NCBI GenBank assembly: GCA_016802295.1
Contig: JAESIW010000137.1
Coordinates: forward strand, 413,074 to 477,073
Reading direction: 5' to 3'
Length of the DNA stretch: 64,000 nucleotides
DNA from: Brachionus rotundiformis
Taxonomy: Eukaryota > Rotifera > Eurotatoria > Ploima > Brachionidae
The notes under the pieces were generated by a model. The model ran no database searches and was not told the DNA's origin. It saw only the letters and a program-made list of their open reading frames with translations. Shown in pieces: positions 56,787 through 64,000 of the stretch (the first letter of the stretch is position 1; each line of letters starts with the position of its first letter). Made by a program: the position numbers and the translations under genes.

Positions 56787-59642
56787 ATGCTAAAAAAATT
56801 TGAATACTTACGGACCGAGGAAAAAAAAATTCCTAAAAGTACTGCCTATAATTATAAGAAAAAAAAAGAAGTGCTTATTTCGAAAAAGCTTCAAACTTTT
56901 TTTTCAAATATGGATAATTACGAAGAAGCAATTGATGACAATACAATGAATTTTCTTTCATCAAACTTGGATATTGACAGCGCATATCAAAGCGGTCTAA
57001 TAAACAACTTCATAGAATCAGTAGGTTTTTCTTCTGATGAGTCAACATTTTCTGGTAGCAATAGTAAATTGATTCAAAATACAAAAAGAACGAAAAAAAA
57101 TGAAAAAGAATCTATTATAATATCTTTATTAACAATTTTTTATTCAGGAAAAATAACCCAAAATGCCTTAAAGCTAGTTATTAATTTATTTAACATTGCC
57201 ACAGATATGAGAATCCCAAGGACCTTTGACAGTCTCAGCAGAAGTATCCTGAACTCCAATAATGAAAAAATTATTTATGAAAAAAAGTGGTTCTGTTGTA
57301 AATGCAGTGAAGAAGTCATTTTAGATCATAGTAAGCAGCGTGTTTGTCCTAATTGCCACTCCAGGTAAAAAAATTTTTATTCTTTTTTCTTCTTATTTTA
57401 GTTGTTCTCATTATCTAAAAGGCTAGACATATTTTATCTTCTCCCTTTAGAAGATCAAATAAGGCGGCTGTTTAAAAATAAAAAACTCCCACTTTTTGTT
57501 CAGTCAGAAGCGAGTTCATCGGATATAGCAGATGTAAAAGACGGATCTTTGTACAAAGACTTCAAAGCTTGCTTTAAATCTCATGAAAAAAATGATTACC
57601 AAAAAATTTACAGTTTCATATTGAACACAGATGGTATATCGATATCAGACAAATCAAAAATATCAATATGGCCTGTATATTTGGCAATAAACGAATTACC
57701 GATTGGTGAACGCTACCACATTAATAATATTCTGATTGCAGGTAAGTAAAAAAATTTAAATCCTTAGTATCGGTCTAGATTTTGGAGTAAAAAAACTTAA
57801 TTTAATAGTCATGATATAAAAAATTTTTTAGTTCAAATTTTAAATTTTTTTTTAATTTTTTTTTTATTAAATTAGTAAATTTATAGTCGTAAAATTAACT
57901 GTTTTTTTATAATTTCAATATTTAATAGTTAGGAGCGTTTTCTATATTTCGTTTTGTTTGGTATTTAAATGCAATTTTCATAAAGTGAATTTGAATCTTT
58001 CTTATCAATTAATTATTTTCGGAATTAATTTTAAAATATTTTTATTATTTTTAGCAAGAAATTAATTATTTTTATATATAAATAAGGAATATTGGTTTCA
58101 AATGGTAAGCCAAATTGTTATGAAAACTTTTTTCAATTATTAATTCCTGAACTAAAATCGCTGGAAAATGGAGTCCTAATTAATTTCCAGATCTATAAAT
58201 TTTTTACATTATTTGGCGTTTTTGACAAGCCAGCTAGATCACTGATTTTAAATATTATCTCATCAAATGGAAAAAATGGTTGTCTAAAGTGTAAACAAGA
58301 AGGAATATCTCTAAAATACAAAAATGGATATCATCTTGTTTATAACTATCAAGAAAATTCCACACTAAGAGATCAGGATGAATACTTAAGAGATGTAAAA
58401 ATAGCATGCAAGTTAGGAAAAGCTTTTCAAGGATTAAAAGGCGAAACAATTTTATCTCAGCTCGAATGCTATAAGCCTATCGAGAGCACTTTAATAGACC
58501 CAATGCATACAATCTTTTTAGGTGTTACTAGATTGCTCCTTCAATACTGGTTTGAATCATCATTTTATGAAAAATTTTCTTTAAAAAAATTTTATGAAAA
58601 AATGAATAACCGTTTAAAATCAATTCGCCCGCCTAATTATTTTACTTATGCACCTCGAGAACTTGATACATTCAAATTGTGGAGAGCTCACGAATTTATG
58701 AATTTTATTTTCTTCTATTCAGTCCCTTTATTTTATGAAATTATGCCGGCAGAGTATTTTGAAAATTTTTTATATCTATTAATAGGACTAGAACATCTTT
58801 ACTCAGAAAAAATTATTTATAGAAACTTGAAAATAGTGGACTTGTTTTTCAAAAAATTTGTACAAGGTTTAGAGAAGTTATATAATGAACATATAATGAT
58901 GTCCGGAGTACATGAATTACTTCATCTAGTAAAATCTACTGAAGACTCAGGCCCACTTAACGATGCCTCTTGCTTTCCATTTGAGGAATTAAACCGTAAA
59001 TTCACGTCAATGATCAATGGTAAGGACCTAATCGGAGATGAATTCATTAAATTATGGAATATTTCACAATTAATCGAAATTCATCTGCAAGACAAAAATT
59101 TTGACACGGAATATTTTAAATTTATTAAAGAAAATTTTAAAATAAAAACATCAAATTCAAAAAACAATCATACAGATTATGAAAAAAATAGTATAAGACA
59201 TGGAAAAAAAATTAATATATTTATTTCAAACAATTCATATGAATATTCATTTTTTTTTGAAAATTACAGTGTTTCTCCAAGTGAATTTATTTTTTATGAA
59301 AAAATTACATGTGGAAAAAAGTTATTCACTATTCGAAATTATGAAGCACGCTTTTCTAACTGTTATATCAAAATTGATAATTCATTTGGTTGTATAAAAT
59401 ATATTTGCTCTCATGGGAATTCATTTTTTTTTATATGTCAGAAAATAGTTAAGCTTAGCAATCCATTTTATAATAGATTAGATCCTGAATTAAAATCGAA
59501 TTTTTTTATTGGAGCCTATTCAAATGATTTTTTTTCCATAGAATCAAATTTGTTCTTTAAGACAGACGCTATTTTTGTTTACGGTATATCTGAGCACATT
59601 TTCTTAATCAATCCATTTTCGACGGCTCATTTTTTTAATTAA
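56787..59642 (+). CDS. CACTA transposase (TNP2-type), three exons
   Basis: Exons 56787-57364, 57422-57741 and 58087-59642; introns of 57 and 345 bp; 817 residues without interruption. The N-terminal part holds a zinc ribbon (WFCCKCSEE … CPNCHSR, split by intron 1). The catalytic region shows LNTDGISISDKSK … SIWPVYLAINELP (first Asp), STLIDPMHTIFLGVTRLLLQ (second Asp, D-x-M-H) and SGPLNDASCFPFEELNRKF (Glu). It also has the family's second zinc pair GKNGCLKCKQEG. These motifs in this order are diagnostic of EnSpm/CACTA transposases of animals. It cuts at the element's inverted ends. The start Met is the first after a stop in an A/T-rich leader. Confidence 0.88.
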
Positions 59643-59697
59643 AATATTAATTTATTTAAATCAAATAGATAATTATTGCAATATTTTCAACTAAGAA

Positions 59698-60913
59698 ATG
59701 TTTAACAGACAGACAAGAGACCAATTAACAGTTAATAAAATAAAAAAAAAAATTCAATCTAATTCATCCAATAAATTTAATAGCCAGTCACATCCACATT
59801 CATACTCAACTTTTCAAAAAAGCTTTATAAACGAAAAAAAACTTGAAAATTGTGATGATACTTCAATAGAATTTTTTAAATCAAACCAGTCATATTCTTC
59901 TGAAAGCGATTCTCCATTAAAAAATATAAAGTCAAATAAGCTTAGGCTAAGCTCTTCTTCTTCATCATCCAATTTGTCTCCTAAGAATTTAAGTCAAATT
60001 ATTTCAAATAGAAGTCAACCAATTAAGTCGTCCATTAATATTTCAAAATTGAATGATTTTACACATGCACTAGTTTTTTGGTCAGATGAAGATAAGTTTT
60101 CAGTTGTTTCTGTCCATGCGATTCACACAAAAAATGGAGAAAAAATTATTGAAGGACAAGTTTATAGTATATCATACGGTAATAAAATATTTTCTGGTGT
60201 TGTCAAAATTATGGGTAAAATTTTTTTTTAAATAATTTAAAATAAAACTTTTATTCAGGTACTCAAAAAAAATGCCAAGAAATTTTGGATTCGATTTGTT
60301 TGAAAGCAGATGAGGAAAGTAGTTATCAAGAAAAATTTCAAAGATGCCATATTGTTAACAAAAATAAAAATGAAAAACAGAATAAAGTTGCAAATCAAAT
60401 TAAGTCACTTCAAAATGAAAACCTTGGATTAAAAGAAAAATTAGTGAAACTGACCGAAGCATTAGATAAAATTCAACAAGAAAAGAAGAACTTGGAAATA
60501 GATAAATTGTCTCTTGAGGAAAAAATCAAAAAATTTCAGGAAACTTTCTGTAATATATTAAAAACTTAAAGTATTTTTTATGACTTTTATTTTTAGCGAG
60601 AGATGAGATAGAAAAAATAATATTCATGAGCAAAAATTTTTTAAATCTCTTTCACGAAAATATAGATAATGTTGAGTATATTGAAGCTTTTTCGTCTGAA
60701 TATCCAGAAATAAGAGTCAATAGAATAACAAAACATTCTATTTCAGAATTTTTGCTTAAGTGTTCTGATCATAAAGGACCATATTTTTTTCGAAAAATAA
60801 TAATGCTTTTGATTCCAAGAATAAGCGACTGGACCAGTCGAACTGCATCTGAACTAAAGGCTGATTTTAAGATAACTATCAATGCCATATTTGGTACTCA
60901 AAAAGCAACTTAA
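59698..60913 (+). CDS. CACTA partner protein, BEN-like, three exons
   Basis: Exons 59698-60214, 60259-60549 and 60597-60913, phases consistent; 374 residues. Order: a Ser/Asn-rich N-terminus; a small beta domain HALVFWSDEDKFSVVSVHAI … VYSISYGNKIFSGVVKIMG, like the segment often preceding BEN domains; a coiled coil (LGLKEKLVKLTEALDKIQQE); and a C-terminal helical region (KGPYFFRKIIMLLIPRISDW … ELKADFKITINAIFG) resembling a BEN DNA-binding domain. It follows the transposase by 55 bases. In plant CACTA elements the second protein (TNPA) binds subterminal repeats; an analogous role is inferred. The BEN assignment rests on pattern only. Confidence 0.6.
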
Positions 60914-61654
60914 AATTAATTTCAATTAATTAATTATTAAATTTATTTTTAATATTTAAGATATGGTTCACAAGCAAGACAAGTTTTTTACTTGCAAACA
61001 AATGAATCTTAAGTTAAACACTATAATCCAAGACTTAAAAAAGATGACTAGAAATGATTGACTAATTTTCTGGAATGCTAATTTCGGCTAGTAATCGGAC
61101 TTCATTTGCTATTTTATGCCAGCTTACAGTAAGAGATTTCAAATCACTTCAACCAAAGTATCATGATTTGCCAACGATCCAAATTTATTCTAATCTTGCC
61201 TAAATTGAATACTAGCAAGCACTTAATTTTATACTTTATTTTTACTTAAGTAAAGAGCCATCACTAGTTTTACTCGATAATTGTTACTTGATTTTATATC
61301 CATATTAAATTTGTTTGTTTATCTAAAATTTTTCTTTAAGTTTTTTTTATATAAATTATATTTATGTAGTTATATATGTAATTAGGCCAATTTTGTGCTT
61401 TCAAAAGAATTAAATTTTGTGTTTTTATGTATATTTTGTTAAATTAATTAAACTTTTAAATAAAAAAATTAAAGAAAAAGTAGAGAAATTTTTAAATTAT
61501 CTTATCGAAATCTTTAAAGACTTATAAGAGATTTTTGGTCCAAAACACCCTAAAAACCCTTTATTAAAATCTTTAAAGAACCATTAAAATTTCTTTAAAA
61601 TTTTGTTGATTGGGAACTTTTTAATAATGATTTTGAGGTCTAATTTAAATAAAT

Positions 61655-61977
61655 TGTCAACATGTAAAAGTTGATTATGAAGCAACTAGAGAAGGTTTTA
61701 GAAACTATTTGAACTCAACTGGTCCTTGGTCTACATTTCAATAATATTTGTTATGGAACTATTCATACAAGATCATAGAAATTAATGATCTAGTATGGGA
61801 ATTGAGCAAACGTTCTTGTCAATATTGGAAAAAACACTACATCTGCAAACATGTAATCGGCATCAGTTACGAATTGTCCAAGTTTGACAAGTTTCCAGCT
61901 ATAGATTTGGGTATTGAACAAAACGCAAAAAGGGGTAGACTTTTTCTGTTCTTGAAAGAAACTCAGCAGGCCCTTTA
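61655..61977 (+). pseudogene. MULE transposase C-terminal end (SWIM)
   Basis: The frame KVDYEATREGFRNYLNST … is followed, after a stop, by ELSKRSCQYWKKHYICKHVI and GISYELSK. This is the SWIM zinc finger (Cys … Cys-x-His) and the hydrophobic helix after it, then a basic segment ending …LKETQQAL and stop. The usual first Cys of CxC is Ser here. The rest of the transposase is missing, presumably lost when the CACTA element entered or by deletion. Confidence 0.6.
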
Positions 61978-62180
61978 AACAGCATTAAGCCGAACCATCA
62001 AAGCATCCAAGAGGTCCCATTTATTTTCTAAAACTAAGCGCCCAAGAAGCGGTCGTATTTTTTTTGCTATTAATAAAGTAATTTTGCTACTTTTTCGAAT
62101 ATTTTAGCTCCGAAAAAATTTTGTAACTTATTTTTATCTATTTTTCAAAAATAAATTAGCTACTAGAAAAAAGATATGCC

Positions 62181-62746
62181 TTTATTTTGGACGGAATAAA
62201 TATTTTTTATTCATTTAATCGAATTCTAGTTAATATGATTTAAAATGATTATATAAAAAGAAAAAATTTAATTCAAATTTTGTTTAAATCTTTATTAAAT
62301 AAACAGAAATAATCAATGTTCAATAAATTTTTTATTCCTTTAATAAATCCATATTTGTAACCAATAATGTTGTTGCTTCTAAATTTTTAGCTGTAAATCT
62401 TGATCTGTGTGGTCTGTTGATGTAACGAGATCTAGAAAAAAGCCTTTAAACTGTTCTTGATGAAGTAGGTTTTGATAAAAATCTTGTGCAAGTGTTGAAA
62501 GACCCGGATACTTTGAAGGATCCAAAAAAACAGAGATATACTTTGAATAGTCTACCGTATTCTTATTCTTAATATCTAATATTTTACTGAATCGTGATGT
62601 GATTTATTTCTTCAATTCATTTAGTAAGTCTTTTAGACTATTATTCACAAGTCTGAAAATGTTCAAAAATAAATCATTTCCAAAAATACTGACTAACTTT
62701 TCACAAATCCCGATCTCCTCAATAATGTTTTCCATTTCTTTTTGGA
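62181..62746. other. Degenerate stretch, weak minus-strand coding signal
   Basis: On the minus strand 62720-62390 gives ENIIEEIGICEKLVSIFG … VDYSKYISVFLDPSKYPGLS with one stop. The phrase FLDPSKYPGLS recalls the 'LDPR(Y/F)K' segment of hAT transposases, but other motifs are absent, so no assignment is made. Confidence 0.3.
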
Positions 62747-63650
62747 ATGGAATTTTCAAAAGATGAAATACGTTTGATAGAAGACAAAGTTAAAGCATTG
62801 GTTGAAGCTTCAACTCCAACAATCTCAGGCGAATTACATAATTTACTTGGATTGCAAGTTGGTGAAGAAAAACTCAAAATTTTATTTGAAAATAGAGGAA
62901 GAGGAGGATTTAAAAAAGCTAAAAAACTCGGTGGTCAATTATGCACTTTCTTATTTCAATCTTAACTGGGACACAGAGTGTGGGCTGTGAAAAATTTCAT
63001 CCCTTTGTCTACGACCCAAAAATAATCATTGTGACAGATAACAAAGCACTAGTGTTTTTGGCTTTCTATTTTAGCTTCTGTATTTATGTGAGTTCGAGCT
63101 GTTTCTCGTCTTCTCAACTTACAGTCGCACACTGTTTTTGCTCAAGCCGTTTTTTTGCTTTCTATATAAGCTTCTGTATTGTTTAAGCGTTCAAGTAAAA
63201 TACCAATAAGGATAGAGGATTGGTCTATTAGGTTACTTGAATATGATTTTGAGATAAAACACAGGTATTGGGAACCCAGCGGACTATTTTTCAAGGCATC
63301 CATTACCAGATGTTAAAGAAGAGAAAGGTAGTAACTTGTACATTAATTACTTATTTTGGTCAGTTTTCCTTCATCAATAACCAGAGATGAATTGATCAAG
63401 GCTGCAAATGAGGATCCCATTTTACAAGAGCTCAAGAATCGAATCAAGGGCGCAAAAATAAATTTGATGAAGAGGAAGTCAGTGATGTACGACTCATGTT
63501 TTCATGAGCTTTCGATTACACAGGATGGTTTTTTAATGATAAATAGGCTGGTGATTGTTCCGGAGACATTGCAAGACAAGATAATTGACATTTCCCATGA
63601 GGGTCATCAAGGTCTAACCAAGACAAAATAACTGCTTAGGACAATGGCTC
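62747..63650 (+). pseudogene. Ty3/gypsy-like pol relic (RT end, RNase H, integrase start)
   Basis: Pieces in pol order but in several frames. An RT-thumb segment (FSKDEIRLIEDKVKALVEAS … GELHNLLGL) is followed by an RNase H segment (EKFHPFVYDPKIIIVTDNKA with catalytic Asp), interrupted by about 130 bases. RNase H then resumes at IPIRIEDWSIRLLEYDFEIK, then ADYFSRHPLP after a shift. The integrase zinc-binding N-terminus follows (LVIVPETLQDKIIDISHEGH then QGLTKTK). The order and motifs are those of Ty3/gypsy elements. Shifts and the insertion make it non-functional. Confidence 0.7.
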
Positions 63651-63707
63651 GGTCCATGAGAATACCTGTTCATTGATTTTTTTTGGTCCAACACCATCAA
63701 TGACCGA

Positions 63708-63836
63708 TAGCGTCAATGGGAAAAATCTGCGGTGAGGTTAAATTTGGCTCAATTGTTTTCATTCAAGTTCTTATTATGGTTCATATTAAGGTAAATGGAA
63801 ATCAGACACATATTTTAGATTTGTATGAAAAATAAT
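63708..63836 (+). pseudogene. Stray copy of P4-ATPase exon 15 and intron start
   Basis: Bases from GTCAATGGGAAAAATCTGCG onward match 33251-33385, including the coding GEVxFGSIVFIQVLIMVHIK, the donor site and about 50 bases of the following intron, with scattered substitutions (one changes Glu to Lys). No neighbouring ATPase exon is present, so it is a fragment rather than a second gene. It lies directly after the pol relic. Confidence 0.75.
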
Positions 63837-64000
63837 TTATTTTTATAAACCTAAAATAAATGTGTTTCGTTCTGTTAGAATCTGGTGGTTCGCAGTTTTA
63901 ACATAAATAACCAAAAATTTCTTGATGATAATTTTATTAATAAAATGTCACTTCTAGCCTAGACAAATAATAAAGGAAAATTGAATTATAAACAAAATAA

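Larger units (their letters stand above)
56329..61614. mobile_element. CACTA (EnSpm) transposon, 5.3 kb
   Basis: Ends: CCCAGTCAACTAAATTTTAA at 56329, and at the right the inverted CCCAATCAACAAAATTTTAA ending at 61614. Both are followed inward by diverged ATCTTTAAAG-rich repeats. The dinucleotide AA flanks both sides, fitting a 2-bp target duplication. Inside are two genes in the same orientation, a TNP2-type transposase and a BEN-like partner, the two-gene plan known from CACTA elements. Both have open frames after splicing, so the element may be active or recently active. Confidence 0.8.
56185..62180. mobile_element. Outer element with TAGTAGCTAATTTATTTTT ends, probably a MULE
   Basis: GGGCATATATTTTTCTAGTA and onward at 56185-56218 is mirrored at 62147-62180. 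The left end continues as a loose series of TAGCTAAT-type units every 20-30 bases to 56328. Inside the right end lies a MULE SWIM domain (61655-61977). The CACTA element 56329-61614 sits within it. Confidence 0.5.

Noticed and set aside
1..64000. CRISPR array, bacterial operons or phage genes
   Set aside because: No regularly spaced repeats, ribosome-binding sites or prokaryotic gene order. Introns and polymerase III signals show a eukaryotic nuclear genome.

Overview
The window looks like animal nuclear DNA with very high A+T content. Genes are split by introns of about 50-80 bp with GT..AG ends. There is an animal-type tRNA-Gly, a histone H2B, two rhodopsin-like receptors, a P4-ATPase and many DNA transposons. 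The base composition, short introns, intronless receptors and abundance of decayed transposons suggest a monogonont rotifer (Brachionus-like). That assignment is an inference from style, not from a marker gene. A run of 888 N at 12293-13180 makes the left part discontinuous.

Left part (1-12292): relics of a WD40 gene, a cysteine-rich (perhaps piggyBac-like) protein and a LINE, then an inverted duplication. Two 2395-bp arms (2196-4590 and 8186-10580) surround a 3.6-kb spacer. Each arm carries the 3' halves of two convergent genes: gene A, a coiled-coil protein complete only on the left, and gene B, a small protein complete only on the right. Smaller scrambled copies of gene A lie at 5434-5700 and 11210-11375.

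Middle left (13181-26198): a DNA transposon with about 200-bp terminal inverted repeats encodes a DDE transposase and, divergently, a zinc-finger/coiled-coil protein. It is followed by a second fragment of the same transposase family, a MULE C-terminus with a zinc-binding end, a decayed hAT transposase and a single-stop pseudogene.

Core genes (27326-45294): an 18-exon P4-ATPase (lipid flippase, 1178 codons, reconstructed here with all phases consistent) whose intron 8 is swollen by a MITE and a run of hairpins; two copies of a small secreted basic peptide gene on a 530-bp direct repeat, flanking nested repeats and a glycosyltransferase; a SKI-like zinc-binding protein; tRNA-Gly(UCC); CMSS1; and histone H2B.

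Right part (46657-64000): two paralogous intronless seven-helix receptors, a two-exon secreted cysteine-rich peptide missed by simple ORF finding, a 5'-truncated LINE, and relics of LINE, pogo/Tigger-like and gag sequences. Next comes a well-preserved CACTA (EnSpm) transposon with a three-exon TNP2-type transposase and a three-exon BEN-like partner protein. It is inserted in an older element that ends in a MULE SWIM domain. The window closes with a broken Ty3/gypsy pol and a stray copy of one P4-ATPase exon.

There is no operon logic. The cellular genes act independently, while the transposase/partner pairs in the two large DNA transposons probably work together in transposition.
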